Shown in pieces: positions 43,308-56,107 of a stretch of DNA of 64,000 nt. The notes below the pieces were generated by a model. That model was not told the DNA's origin and searched no databases. It saw only the letters and a program-made list of their open reading frames with translations. Source of the DNA: Lineus longissimus (lineage: Eukaryota > Nemertea > Pilidiophora > Heteronemertea > Lineidae); contig NC_088319.1 in the NCBI RefSeq assembly GCF_910592395.1, forward strand, positions 6,450,001 to 6,514,000, given 5' to 3'. Position numbers and translations under genes: made by a program. Every line of letters begins with the position of its first letter. The stretch's first letter is position 1.

Positions 43308-46300
43308 ACACGGCGCCTCAATGACTTGACGTGTCTAGAAATCGTCTTCGTAATATTCTCTGTCTTGGGCTTGATAGCCTGCTTCGTACTAACTGTTATC
43401 AAGGTGATTGGTTATACAGGCGATGATTTCACGTTTGCAATTCTCATCATTGTGAACACCGGTAAGTACCGGACTGTGGTCTGGTGATACATGTAGATCC
43501 ATCCAGACAGAGTGGTATCTGAAACATCAAGAAGAAATATGACAAAATATATTTTTTTAAAGATACCTTGTACACATAAAAACGACAATTGGCAATTGAC
43601 GAATAACGAATGACGAATGAATGAACTCAGAACTTCAATTAAACGAAAAAAAAAACGGGCTGGTTTTGAAATTAAAAAGCGTGTCCCAGCCTCTTTCGTT
43701 ACATTTATTCCTGGCAATTAGACAAAAATCTTGGCTTGAACAGTCATTGTATCATTGAGTGACTGTCCCGACTTCTGGAAGGTTTGACAGTGTTCCCTGC
43801 GGAAGAATTGGAACGCCACATATGGACCGATGCCAAATCAACAGTAGCCGCATCAATATCAACACGGTGTGTTCTTACTGGGAGGAATCAACTCTATTTG
43901 AAGTACTGGCCTAACTTTGCCATATATTTTGTATTATTTTTTACAGCTGTTTGCTTCTATTATATCTTCGATGGCATCTTCAGAGAGAGACCGTATGAAT
44001 TAGCCATCTTCGTCATTGCCACCACCATCGTGGTGGTGTACGTCATAGTCAACTTTGCCGACACAGAAGGATGGCATGACACAGTCAAACTTGTAAGACA
44101 TAACCAAGTATATACAGGTTAACTGTTTAAACGAAAATGATGTGGACTCATGGGGTGTAAAATAACGTTGATAGAACGAACTCGCTGGAGCAAAGGCCCG
44201 CTCTAAAGATGTCAAAGGAATCTTTGGCCGCGTTTTTTTCCTCTACCTTATTTTGGGATAGGTCAAGCCGAAGGTCCTGAAATGCAGCACCCGTAGATTC
44301 TTGTGGCAAAGTCACTTTAGTTTCCCCTTAAATATGCATTTTCTTGGAAGCCAATTTTTCTTTACAAAAAGCAATATAAAATTATTTTGGGTGACTCCGA
44401 TGTAATTTTAAGTGAAACATGTAGGTAAGCAATACAAATCCAACAAATTAAAACACAAGCAAAGAAAGCACAGAATCAGGTCTGTATCTCATGAAAGGTA
44501 TTAGCAATAAAAAGTTAATAGTCCCAATTTGTTGAGTATCATTATATACTTAGGCACATTTTTTCCAGAATACCTTTCTTCATAAATGTGGACTGCTATG
44601 CCGTTTGGGAGGGGGATCACTGTATCCCCGGAGAGAAATGATGTGTTTTCTTTACCTAACTTTCAGATCCGATTCATCTTTGCGATTGTCTTTGCTCCAT
44701 TCCTGGTCATCGTTGGCTGCATCATCACAAGGGACTATAATGAATCAGGAAACTTGATATTCCGTACGGTTGGTGCAAGTGCGGAATTACAGTCCTGCTG
44801 TAAAATTATGTTCTTCACCTCAAGCATCATCAAGCTGGATTTTCAAATTGCGGCAAGTATTCCAGAAAATATTTCTACTTGTGACAGTATCCATTGCATG
44901 CCCAGCTAGTGGCTTGCATGTCCTGTGGACAGCTACATTGTGTAATCCAAGGCCAATAAAACAGTCCATGACTGTGTACAGTGGGAAGTCGTAACACCAC
45001 CCAGTTCAAGTAACAGTCCATCACTGTGTACAGTGGGAAGTCGTAACACCACCCAGTTAAAGTAACAGTCCATGACTGTGTACAGTGGGAAGTCGTAACA
45101 CCACCCAGTTAAAGTAACAGTCCATGACTGTGTACAGTGGGAAGTCGTAACACCACCCAGTTAAAGTAACAGTCCATTACTGTGTATAGTGGGAAGTCGT
45201 AACACCACCCAGTTAAAGTATCAGTCCATGACTGTGTACAGTGGGAAGTCGTAACACCACCCAGTTCAAGTAACAGTCCATCACTGTGTACAGTGGGAAG
45301 TCGTAACACCACCCAGTTAAAGTAACAGTCCATGACTGTGTACAGTGGGAAGTCGTAACACCACCCATGGCAGTTAAAGTAACAGTCCATGACTGTGTAC
45401 AGTGGGAAGTCGTAACACCACCCATGGCAGTTAAAGTAACAGTCCATGACTGTGTACAGTGGGAAGTCGTAACACCACCCATGGCAGTTAAAGTAACAGT
45501 CCATGACTGTGTACAGTGGGAAGTCATAACACCACCCAGTTAAAGTAATAATACATCATTGTGTTGGTGATCATTACACCACTCAGGCCATCGTAACAGT
45601 ACACCATTGTGAAATGCATTGGCACTGTCATGCTTTACCATAACCCAATTTTACCATGACACAAAGTGACTAATTTTTTCAAGGAAATTTTCATTTCAGA
45701 TGAGTATGATAGTTTTAGTCTTACGAAATGGTCGCATCATTGGACAACTGGAGACTATCACTCTTGCTGTGGGTATTCCAGTCACTGTCCTCTGGTTGAT
45801 ATTAGGATTCTGGTGTGTAAGTATGATATTCTATGGTGCATCTTCTATTGAACTTCAAAATAGGTGTTGCAACAGCTCAAAGCTTTAGATTATCGATCCA
45901 GATTACCTATGAAATAGATAAAAGCTGGATTTTAAAATGCAGAGTTGTGTCCTTTTGTTATCTCATGTCCCAATTCTTCCAAAGGCCCCTCCCCAGCCTG
46001 CAAAATTGATGGGTCGTATATGGGTAATGTGTGGGCAAATCAGTAGGCAGGTACATGCGATAAAGCCTCAACAACATAAGCAGCCGCCAGTTGGTTAAAT
46101 CGCAATCAAATGTCATGTTGGCTACGTCGCAGGCAACAGCTGCAAAAGTTCATCATAAGCCAAGCTCTTAATTATCACAATGATAGCTGGTCACACAGGA
46201 CCCATTAGCATTTAGTCTCCCTGCCTGCAGATATTTTTTGGGTTGGTATCAACCATAAAAGCTGTAAAATCGGGCAATCACATCCTTAGAGCGTTAACAC

Positions 46301-49300
46301 CCTGGTCATCCTGAGGAAATCAGGGGTTAATGTTCACTTCTCCGGCCCTGTACACAAACAAATGAATGCTTGAAATTATGGGTTTGTGGGCAGGGCCGGA
46401 GAAGCAATCATTAACCCCTGATTTCCTCAGAATGCACCTTGATATGCTCGTAGCGATCAGAACAAAATTCCTTGCATTTCTGTTCTCTTTGTCTTTAGAT
46501 GAGATTTGAAAACAAAATAGCAACGTGGATATTCTGGTTGACAGGGTGGATGGAACCAGCATATGTCATCTATAAAATAGTGCAGGTATGTGTCACAATT
46601 ATGGTGGTGTGCGAAAGTGATGTATGGCCTTTCACTGCAGTAAAGGCACAAACAGCAACAAGAAAATATAATTTCACACACAGTTGCAGACACAACACCC
46701 ACAAAAACTTATTAAGAAAAACATGCTAGAATCAATTATCTGAGTACCGGTACTTTTTAACTTTGTACTTTTCAGGACTGATTGTGACATTTTTGCCAAA
46801 TGAAGGACACAGAATCTGTGCGGTTAAAATCGTCAAAAACTATGAGGACACTGTCAAATTGATACCAAACTGGAGTGTGATTTTGATTGTAATATTTTGT
46901 ACTAACCCAAGCTGTTACCGTACATTGATCTGTTAATCAACTCGACATATATACAAATTTATCAAAGATGGCGATCAGTCCTGTTATAGTTGCGACACAA
47001 TCGCAACAGCCAAATAAAACGTGACATGTATGTATGCACTGCATTACAACTGAGGTGTAACATAGATACTTTATTTTCGGTTTTAAACGACCAGTCAGTT
47101 GGCCATGCCCCAATCCACTATTATAATACTGCATAGCCTCATTCATGAATGGAGGCATGTCTTCAAGTGCGAATTCTGTCTGGATTGGCTAGTTCAGCAA
47201 TAAATTGGAAGGTGGTAATCGTAGGGATTGGATCGATGAATCGTAACCGGCTAGTCAAGTATCTGCATGGTCTGTTATAGTGTGGGGTGGATATTACATG
47301 GACATGTTTTTGAAGCAGCATAAAGGTTCATAACCAAGTCCAAGGTTTCCTCGATATACTAGATAATAACCTTGCCCTAACCCGATCAAGGCCAATATTG
47401 CTTTGCTGGTCGTTTATATCACATTATGACATGACAGTTGTATTGGTTCATTTCAGGAAGTCCTTCCTCCACCAGAGCAATCGCCGACACAAACTCCCCA
47501 TGAAAGTCAAGCTCTCACAGCAGTCACCTACACATGTGCCGCAATAGCCCTGATAATACGCATTGCTGTTGTCATCCTCATGATACTAGTCTATAGAAAT
47601 TATGGAAAAGGTTTGAAAGAAAAAAGTAAGTATAGTAGTAAAATTCTTTAAAGGCACATTGAATAACACATGTTTTGATGAGAACAACAACTTGCTATAT
47701 TGCCATTAACAAATGGCTTTATTGGATAGGCCTACATGTTAAGTCGTCTCGTAGGGTTGTCACATTCTTCACGGTAAAGTCTGATGCTAGTTTACCATTA
47801 CATCATAAAGCAGCCATACTACGCCACACATCTCTCTCCATTTTTTATGATTTTCCACTTCTTATGTCTAGTATTTAAGGAAGGAGGGTCGATTAAAAGA
47901 GAAGAAACTGTGACATATTCAAGCTTCAAGGCTAAAGGTTATGATTAAAAGACAAGGTAGTTTCAACTTCAGTGTGATATATCTGTAATGCTAACTAAAA
48001 GTGTGCACTTGTTGTACTGTAAAGCACCAAATTTTCACACCTCTTAATTTTCGCTATTTTTCTTTTGGCGGATTACGAAAATTTTCTTTGGTTCTTCCAA
48101 TCAAATAAAACGTCTTCACAACCTATCTTGCGAATTAACATGAACCTTTGTGAAATGCATGAGAATATAATGCCTGCAAATGTTCAGCGGTTTACAGTAT
48201 GTAATAACAATAATGACTAGCATCCACAGGGCAAAGGGCTCGGAACCCTCATGTTTTAGGAAAATCTTAAGTTTTGAGCTGGACTCTGTAACTTAAAAAA
48301 AAAAGGAAATATATTTGTAATCAACAGAGACCTTTTTAAATGTGAAGGCTAGCTATCCTGTCTTTCTTAACTAACATCAAGAGGAAGGAACATCAAATTG
48401 ACCCCAGTGATCTCCTCTCCCCCCCCCTCTGTGAAAAAAGTACATACTCTCCTCACGTGTACCGTCTTTGGGCGCCATATTTAAGAGGCCCGAAGGGATG
48501 AATACCTTGCATACCTAATACAAAGATTAGGCCTAGTGGATTGGACTGATTGGCTCAGGTCATGGCACAGACCTATGACCAGAGACACCCACTACTTGCA
48601 GTCCACTACCATTAGTCGATGGGATTTTAAATTAATTGAATGGATTGTATTACCAGACAACCGTGTTTGGGCTTTATTCATGGCGTGACCGAGGCGGAGC
48701 GGTATAGGAAGACGGTATACGTGAGGAAACAGAGTATATACAACCTGAACGACTGCTTCCTAAACCTAGATCATTCAGCACAAACAAACACTTAGCTGAG
48801 AGTACAGTAGAGCAGCTCAAATTCCCGACTCCCAAGTTCCTGTCTAAATTCATCAAAATTAACATTGACTGACATAACAATTGTGATAATGTAACAATGC
48901 TATTAAATCTATTTTAATATATTTTAATGGTTTTTAACTCACCAGACTATAGAGTTGCACCATGAGAAGTGGAACCCGGGACATACCAAGATCGCCCGAT
49001 TTGGTTCAGTAGTTTTTGTTTTAGAGCCTATTTTGTGAAGCACAGACAGGCATAATTCACGCATAGGAAAAATCGAACTGTGCCGGTAAAATTGAACTTA
49101 ATAGTGAGTAGGTTGATTAAATGTAAGGTATAATACTGATATGAGATATTGTCAATAAAATTCCTAGTGACCATTTGTAACTGAGTAAAGGTCGTGTTAG
49201 CATGGCCAGACCTCAGAACACCACCGAGATGTCTATAACCTACAACGAGAAGCGTTCTGTTTTTCTGCATGGAACCTGGCCAAAGGACTCCAACCTTGCT

Positions 49301-51287
49301 TCACAAAAACGTCTCTACAACAAAAACTACTGAACAAAATCGGTCGAACTTGGTATCATTCTTCTTCTAGAAAGATTCCCCATTCACTGGTATGAATGGT
49401 TTTAACCCCTTGGTACTGAAAGTATCCAGTTGCGTTTTTTCTGAACCACCCTGTATAGGTTTAATTGAGTTTGTCTGTATGTACTCTTGTCAAAGGGATT
49501 CACCCAAAATGACTGGTGGTGGCACGTGTGACAGGTTAGGGCGTGTGGATGGTGTGGTCGGTTATATTGGGAAGCAGAAGTTGTTGTGTTGTTTTCTCCT
49601 AATTTTGCATTTCACAACCAACAGTGCTGTACGCAACAGGTCAGGTGCACTTAAACGTGAACTGACACGAAGGAATCTACCAAGTAAATTTTGCGCCGTG
49701 TGTTATACAATGACAGATAGTACTTGTTGAAGGAATTCAAATATTCCATCTGGTAAGACTCCTGTGTCATTCGCTTCAAAAATATCGAACCTGACAAATG
49801 CTTCAGATACTGTTCCTGAGGCATTACAATCGCATGGTCTGGGTTCATCATGATTATTTTTTTAGTCGCACTTACAGACTTGCTCCGATGACAAGTACCA
49901 CGTTTTTTAAGAATTATTATCATTACAATTGTCATATGAACTCAAAAACTGCACCTTCAACATCTTTGTGCGTGACACTCACTGTCATTATCATATCAAA
50001 CATAGATTAATATGTTAGCTTTGCTTTTTAAAACTTGTCAGTCCCGGAGGGTTTTTCTCTCTCAGAGATTCCCTTTCCAGCGTTTTCAGATACTCAGATC
50101 AGCCCATCAATTTGACATGTGACGTCATTGCCCCAGCCTCCAGGCAAACTGGGATCACTGTCAGTCCGCGGCTAACTCAATTTCAGATTGATTCAGAAAC
50201 CAGCTACTGACAGTTTGATGAATTTTAAGAAGTAACATCTGAAGTTTGGCACTTTAAGTCAAATGAGATATCTGTAGTAAATTTGAAGCGCTCGAACATC
50301 AGGATTGTGAGGATTTGTGGACTTTAAAAAATAAATTGACAAGGTCATTTTTAAGAGGATTGTAGTGCGATTTCAGAGCAAATTTCTTCCCCCAAGAGAT
50401 TCACTTATAAAACCATGAAAGTCAGGATGATCCCCAAACCACGATCATTCAAAAATCACCCTCTGTTGGTACTCAGATAACCAGGCAGTAACCCCAAACC
50501 ACGATCATCCAAAAATCACCCTCTGTTGTTACTCAGATACCCAGGCAGTAACCCCAAACCACGATCATCCAAAAATCACCTTCTGTTGTTACTCAGTTAC
50601 CCAGGCAGTAACCCCAAACCACGATCATCCAAAAATCACCCTCTGTTGTTACTCAGATAACCAGGCAGTAACCCCAAACCACGATCATCCAAAAATCACC
50701 CTCTGTTGTTACTCAGATACCCAGGCAGTAACCCCAAACCACGATCATCCAAAAATCACCCTCTGTTGTTACTCAGTTACCCAGGCAGTAACCCCAAACC
50801 ACGATCATCCAAAAATCACCCTCTGTTGTTACTCAGATACCCAGGCAGTAACCCCAAACCACGATCATCCAAAAATCACCCTCTGTTGTTACTCAGATAC
50901 CCAGGCAGTAACCCGAAACCACGATCCTCCAAAAATCACCCTCTGTTGTTACTCAGTTACCCAGGCAGTACCCCAAACCATGATCATCCAAAAATCACCC
51001 TCTGTTGTTACTCAGATACCCAGGCAGTAACCCCAAACCACGATCATCCAAAAATCACCCTCTGTTGTTACTCAGATACCCAGGCAGTAACCCCCACTGG
51101 AAGTTTCGGTCAGGATCAGGAATTTCATACCACAACCTCTCCTTGAATGCCAACAAGTAAATCAGTGTTGACATTTCAATGGAAATTCAAATTGATGAGA
51201 TTAAATCTGTCCTTTTCAGTGGGGAAAAGCAGCCAGCCTGTCAAGAGAAATGTTGAAGACTCGGCAGTAGCCAGTAACCAAGTTTAG
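43308..51287 (+). CDS. Multi-pass (about 7 TM) membrane protein of unknown function, 3' seven exons
   Basis: Exons are 43308-43461, 43947-44092, 44667-44852, 45700-45816, 46499-46585, 47457-47625 and 51220-51287 (stop TAG). Phases agree at every junction and give 308 codons plus stop; the 5' end is missing. Membrane segments are CLEIVFVIFSVLGLIACFVL; FAILIIVNTAVCFYYIFDGI; ELAIFVIATTIVVVYVIVNF; FIFAIVFAPFLVIVGCIITR; ETITLAVGIPVTVLWLILGF; WIFWLTGWMEPAYVIYKIVQ; and AAIALIIRIAVVILMILVYR. FRERPYELAIF, ITRDYNESGNLIFRTVGASA and LGFWCMRFENK recall, from memory, the invertebrate membrane proteins grouped as DUF7789; this was not checked. The tail is short and charged (KRNVEDSAVASNQV). Introns hold two minisatellites and a hairpin element. 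Donor 44853 is GC. Confidence 0.82.
44853..44858 (+). other. GC 5' splice site (GCAAGT)
   Basis: The exon ending CAAATTGCG is followed by GCAAGT, the usual sequence of GC-AG introns, and not by GT. Joining here to the acceptor at 45699 (TCATTTCAG) keeps phase 0 and joins KLDFQIA to MSMIVLVLRNG. No GT in the next bases gives a frame as good. Confidence 0.7.
44958..45546. repeat. Minisatellite, 11 copies, unit 52 bp then 58 bp
   Basis: The unit includes CAGTCCATGACTGTGTACAG and TGGGAAGTCGTAACACCACC. The first units have a 52-bp period; the last ones gain ATGGC and become 58 bp. The array fills most of the GC-AG intron of the membrane-protein gene. Long frames on the minus strand here are by-products of the repeat. 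Confidence 0.92.
46312..46430. mobile_element. Short hairpin (foldback) element
   Basis: CTGAGGAAATCAGGGGTTAA and on to CTTCTCCGGCCCTG (46312-46352) is matched by its inverted copy ending TTAACCCCTGATTTCCTCAG (46390-46430), with an unmatched centre of about 25 bp. It lies in an intron of the membrane-protein gene (between 45816 and 46499). Confidence 0.8.
47626..50431. other. Last long intron of the membrane-protein gene, first part
   Basis: It contains no recognised exon. A polyA-like run is at 48293-48305 and a C-run at 48419-48427. Short frames are not supported as genes. Confidence 0.4.
50432..51091. repeat. Minisatellite, 11 copies of a 60-bp unit
   Basis: The unit includes CCCCAAACCACGATCATCCA and CACCCTCTGTTGTTACTCAG. 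It repeats at exactly 60 bp, with a single 1-bp loss at about 50970, and units differ at few sites (ATA/ATACC/TTACC variants alternate). It lies 130 bp before the last exon of the membrane-protein gene. Because 60 is a multiple of three, one frame stays open for 146 codons; I regard it as incidental. Confidence 0.93.
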
Positions 51288-52326
51288 CAAGTGCACAAAG
51301 TGGACAAAGTGGACCAGACGAGCCCGAAAAAACCTCAGCACTGCAAGGACCATTTTGGACAACTTACTACAGAATGGGTAGTACTGAAAGGTTGCACTAA
51401 ATGGTGAATGGCGGATGACAAATGGAGAATACTGGAGGATATTGTGAAATGATAACATGAATGATGAACATGATAACAATAACCTGTTATCAATGGTGGG
51501 GTAGTGCAGTGGTCGTGGGTTTGAATCTTTGATTTCTTGGCTTCAATGGTGAGCTAGTGTAGTGGTCTTGGGTTCGAATCTTTGACTTTTTGGGTTGTAA
51601 GGTTTATCAAAATCTGCTGTGCATTTCACGCGTCTGCAATAGTAGGCCTAGAGCCACCGAAGAAAACATCAGTACCTCGCCGTGTTATCTGTGCAGCTAA
51701 TGTGACTGATGTGATCAAAACAAGCCACATACTTGGGGGGGGGGACTATAGGCAGAAGCAGGGGGGGTTAAATTGGCCATCTTCATGTGACTAATGTACA
51801 CCGGGCTCTGGGTCATGTTGGATTCAGCACAAATATATTCCTTGTACAAGCGTGAATAATTTCGACATAATGGGATATGCGAGAAACCCTTTCTGGCGAC
51901 TTTGTAAAACTTTATCTTGCCTAATTAGCAGCAGTCTACAGAGTCCCTTTAAGGTTACAAACCATTTGGTTTCAATCCAGTCATAGTAGAACTGCCAGTA
52001 GTAACCGGGTCCCCCACCGGCGGCGTGGTGGAGGAATCCATATTGAATCATCCCGAGATCAGGTTTCTCAAATCATTTTGAAACTCACATAATATACATA
52101 TACTTCTACGATTGTTCGAGAAAGTTCAGAGAAAAATAATGTACACTAAGGTGTTTTTTGAACAAATTAACACTACTCGCCATTTGCCATTTTTCGGTAC
52201 TACCTCTACAGAATATTGTGTAATTACAAACACTAGTCGGTGTTGATAACTCATTAGGACTGCATGAAGAGAAGTCAATGATTTGGTTGTCAAAGTGTCT
52301 GTATGTACCATAACTATTCACATATG
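51288..52326. other. 3' flank of the membrane-protein gene
   Basis: This should hold the 3' UTR, but I saw no clear AATAAA near the stop. GGTTTGAATCTTTGA and a variant, GGTTCGAATCTTTGA, repeat at 51520 and 51571, part of a direct repeat of about 55 bp. A G-run lies at 51735-51743. Confidence 0.35.
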
Positions 52327-52329
52327 TAA

Positions 52330-53464
52330 TGGTGTGTTCACACTGGATGCGAATTGAAACCGAATTCCGTAGAGCGCTCTCCGGAATACAAATTGGTTAA
52401 TCCAGTTTCAGAACGGTCGCGTCACACTGGCCCGAATACGCATTCAAATCGGTTTAAAACGCGCCACACTCAATGCGTACTAACGACGCGCCATCTATAA
52501 ATACATCAGTTAACTAGTTCGGAGCACTAGTTCCCGCGGTCAAAGGTCACTTTCCATGCTTTCGAAGATGGTCGAGGCCTATCAATTAGACGATTGCATG
52601 TTTTTAACTCTCAAGTACATATTTGGAGAGGTATTGAAAAAATATTTGTTGTGGCAAGTATACATAATAAAGAAATTATTTGATGAAAAAATTAATTTCA
52701 AATTTTGCTAATTTGGTAATAGGGGGCGTGTTTTGAGATTTTTCTGCCAGTTGGCTGAAAAGAGTGGAAATATCAATGTCTGTCTAATTTGTCGATTATA
52801 AAAAAAATTTCCGTGGTCAACTACCAGTTTATTTTTCACCATTTACTTGCCCGACTGTCCGGAATGTCATATCAAAATTTCAGATTCACAACCCCACGCA
52901 GTATTTGATGTGTCGCGGTTAAACATTGACAATTTAACTGCTAAAAGGCTTAAAAAATCAATTGTGGTCTTGTCTCTGAAAACAGGGATCGCGTATTATA
53001 ATCGTTTTTGTCTTCAATTCGTGAGAATTTTGTTGATGCATTTGCAGTTCACCGCACAGAGGCAACATCGTAGGATGCGAAGGTTGCATCATTTGGGCAG
53101 GGTTCGCCGCAGACGCTTTGAACAACGCCAGAATAACCAGAGACAAAACTTCATCATGTTCATTTTGACACGACAATGACTGAATTGATAGAAGTTTGGC
53201 GCGGAGAATTAACGGAAGAGGAAGTGCGCCGGGCGCATGCGCAGTGCGATCGAAATTCTTAATTCGTATCAAGCGCGTCACACTTGAAATCTCAATACGG
53301 TTTCGTGATTCGGATTAGCTGATTCGCATTCAATTCGGTTTAAGAACCGTGTTGGTTAAAGCGGATTGAGATCGGTATGAACCGAATTGAGTGTAACGCC
53401 CCAATACGTATCAACGTTTTAATTCGAATTCAATTCGTGTTAAAACCCCAGTGTGACCACGGCA
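52330..53464. mobile_element. TIR element with TAA target duplication
   Basis: The ends are TGGTGTGTTCACACTGG and, inverted, CCAGTGTGACCACGGCA. TAA flanks both sides (52327-52329 and 53465-53467), as for PIF/Harbinger elements. Subterminal regions are full of GAATTGAA and AATTCGAATT words. A 110-codon plus-strand frame at 52847-53179 ends in an Arg-rich part (RRMRRLHHLGRVRRRRFEQR); I do not recognise it, and no HARBI nuclease motif is visible. Confidence 0.75.
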
Positions 53465-53812
53465 TAAGTTACGCATGCAAAGAATGTGATTAATTTTGTT
53501 TATATGTTTATACCCAAGGTGCTCGAATAACTGCGATAATAATCATGGTCACTATCATGGAATGTAGCAAGGAACTGATGATTGTTTCCATGTAGCCGCT
53601 CAAATACCAGAATGAATCTTTAGTGCTGTCCTGGGCATGCAAAGCAACACCCGGTTACCAAGAGATGATCTGGTATCATTTTTTCACGACTATTTTTATT
53701 TATTCAAGATTGTGGAATTTGACAGGCGAAGTTGTATTCCTTGTTGTGAAGCATGATAATAAAAAAATGCTACTGAAATCAATGAATCCATTACTTTCTT
53801 TTGCTTGAGGTA

Positions 53813-54609
53813 CAGTTCTTCAATAAAGTAAATGTCCACCATTTTTTAAAAATATCACAGAGATAAAATAAGATATTTGAATGTGGTTTTCAGCAGAGTA
53901 TGGTATATTCAGTTGGTCATATGTCTGTTACATTTGGAGGCACCTAATGCCATCCCTTCATTATGTAACAAACATTCCAAAAAAGGTCCAAAGATCACTT
54001 TTTTTATTTCATGTGCCTTTACAAAAATTCAAATGAGCTCCTGAACTGTGCTTTATGACCATCATTTTTTGGCACTTACAATTCCATAGAGTGTATTCGA
54101 TAGTAATGACAAATGCACATTTTTGCTTAGGATTTTTATCTTATTTTTTCAATCTCTTCCATGACCTTTGATTAAGACCTCCCAATCCTTCCTGTATGAG
54201 CTGAGTTGGCCATAAAGACCCTGACTGACTGCATCGCTGACTATGAGGGGTGTTCTCAAAGGTCACCAGCTGCCTGAAAAAAACAATCACCTGTAGCGAG
54301 CTAAAACTTATCTTCAAAATGAAAGAATTTAGCAGGAATTTTCTAGTAATGAAAGCAAAAAAAAACCTTTGTTGCATCATAGTTCACTCATACATTGTGA
54401 AAAAGGATCGAAAATAAAATAAAATAAAAAAACAAACTTTTTGGACATTAAAATTGCCTGTTACATATTAAATGAAGAGACAGGATAAGCTGGGTCCAAG
54501 TACATCAGATACATGACCAACTAGATACCATTCTCTGCTGAAAACCAATTATCTTCCATCTCTGTGATATTTAAAAAAACCCTGTGGACATTTACTTTCA
54601 GGAAGGACT
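53813..54609 (+). mobile_element. TIR element (MITE-like), copy 2
   Basis: It matches 2171-3126 along its length: AAAGTAAATGTCCACC at the left, TATGACCATCATTTTTTGGC in the middle, GGACATTTACTTTCAGGAAG at the right. It is preceded by TA. It lacks the 249-bp palindrome and has its own additional 110 bp at about 54290-54405. No protein is encoded. Confidence 0.78.
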
Positions 54610-54854
54610 GTGCATGTACAGCTGAACAGTTGACAAATCTCAGACATGTCAGCGCAGATGTCATCACAAGCTGACCATCTTCAACAATGGACCCCTGGGG
54701 CTGTTTTTTAAGTATGCGCCCAACATGGGGCCCAGGGAGGGCATTTACAAATGTGAGGTTGATTTTGTGTACATGTGTGTGGAAGGGATTGAAAAGATGA
54801 TTTGAACATTTTTATACATTGTAAAATCTCAAAATTTTAAAGACGCTACACAGT

Positions 54855-55165
54855 GTTGGGATTCGGACAGTGTCGGCAAGTCACTGTCCACTATGGTTAC
54901 CACAGCGCTAGCAGACGACAATAACAAATTTGAAAACTCAGGCCGGTTCAATGGCGAATAATTCCTGTTCTATGGCACTCGACGTGGAATTCATGGTAAG
55001 TATTTCTAGATGATAACTTTAACACATCTGTTAATAGGTTTGTACCGGTGTAGCCGACCTGAATAAATAGAGAAAACAGTGTTTTTGTAGTCCTATGCCT
55101 AATTTAGGGCACAAATTGCACTTTACCATATCTGCATAAGTTGTGAGGATTATTGCATGTACAGT
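54855..55165 (+). mobile_element. Half-copy of the 26.7-kb palindromic element
   Basis: From GGGATTCGGACAGTGTCGGC through CTGTCCACTATGGTTACC to GTTGTGAGGATTATTGCATG it follows the left arm at 26716-27010, closer in places to the inverted right arm. The other arm is missing; AGCTCACC-family DNA begins directly after it. Confidence 0.75.
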
Positions 55166-55169
55166 GTAA

Positions 55170-56107
55170 TGTGACCTCTGACCTCGAAAAGTAGGTCATA
55201 TTAAAAAATTATACGACGTGATGTATCTTTGATTGGAGTACATGCACCTACCATAAAAATATTATCGAAAACATGTCACTGATAAGCAAGATATTGCACT
55301 TTTTACCTTTTCAGTTTTGCCCCTTAGTGGCCAAGTCGAGGATCACAAATTTTGGCATCGGAGGTTATTTGTTGAAATTGGGGATCATGTGTATCAAATT
55401 TCTAGTTCATAGTTGGTTAAGAAACGTGCCATAATTACACTCAAATGGCCAATTTACGCCAATTGACCTCTGTGACCTTGAAAAGTAGGTCAAATCAAAC
55501 GTCATGTGATGTATCCTTGCTCGGAGTACCTACCATAAAAACATCATCGAAAACAAGTCACTAATAAGCGAGATATTGCACTTTTTACCTTTTTTTAAGT
55601 TTTGGCCCCCTGGTGGCCAAGGCGAGAATCAGATTGGACCAAAATTGGGTGTCGGAGGTTATATGACGTAGGGAGTTATGTGTACCGAATTTCACATTCA
55701 TAGCTTTAGCGGTTCAGAAACATGCCATGGTTACACTCAAATGGCCAATTTACGCCGTTTGACCTCTGTGACCTTGAAAAGTAGGTCAAATCAAAAACCT
55801 GTATGTTATGTATCCTTGCTAGGAGAACTTTCCATAAAAATTTTATCGAAACGAGTCATTTATAAGAGCGATATCACACTTTTTAGGTTTCCACTTTTGG
55901 CCCTCTGGTGGCCAAGTCAAGAATCAGATCGGACCAAAGTTCAGTGTCGTAGGTTACCTGACCTAGGGGGTCCTGTGCATAAAGTTTCAAGTTCATAATT
56001 CTATCAGTTAAGAAATGTGCCACTGTTTTTGAAACAGGATACAGACAGCGGACTACGACCATGACAGACACTGCGGTATTGTATAGACTCCCCTACAGTG
56101 AGCCGAA
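55170..56107 (-). repeat. AGCTCACC-family repeat, three units
   Basis: On the minus strand there are three units of about 280 bp with CCACCAGGGGGCCAAA-like boxes (55605, 55905) and DR3 boxes (complements at 55464 and 55760). The outer end near 56085-56107 (ACTCCCCTACAGTGAGCC) matches the end at 63623 (GCTCCCCTACGGAGCTAGCC), so this belongs to a subfamily with a different terminal hairpin. Confidence 0.75.

Noticed and set aside
45109-45527. Two long minus-strand frames with repeated MDCYFN units
   Set aside because: They are readings of the intronic minisatellite; the frame exists only because of the repeat.
50706-51146. A 146-codon repeat protein
   Set aside because: It is the 60-bp minisatellite read in one frame, within an intron and without a supporting start or splice site.
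43308-51287. A GPCR
   Set aside because: Seven hydrophobic segments are present, but none of the usual class A or B motifs is visible.
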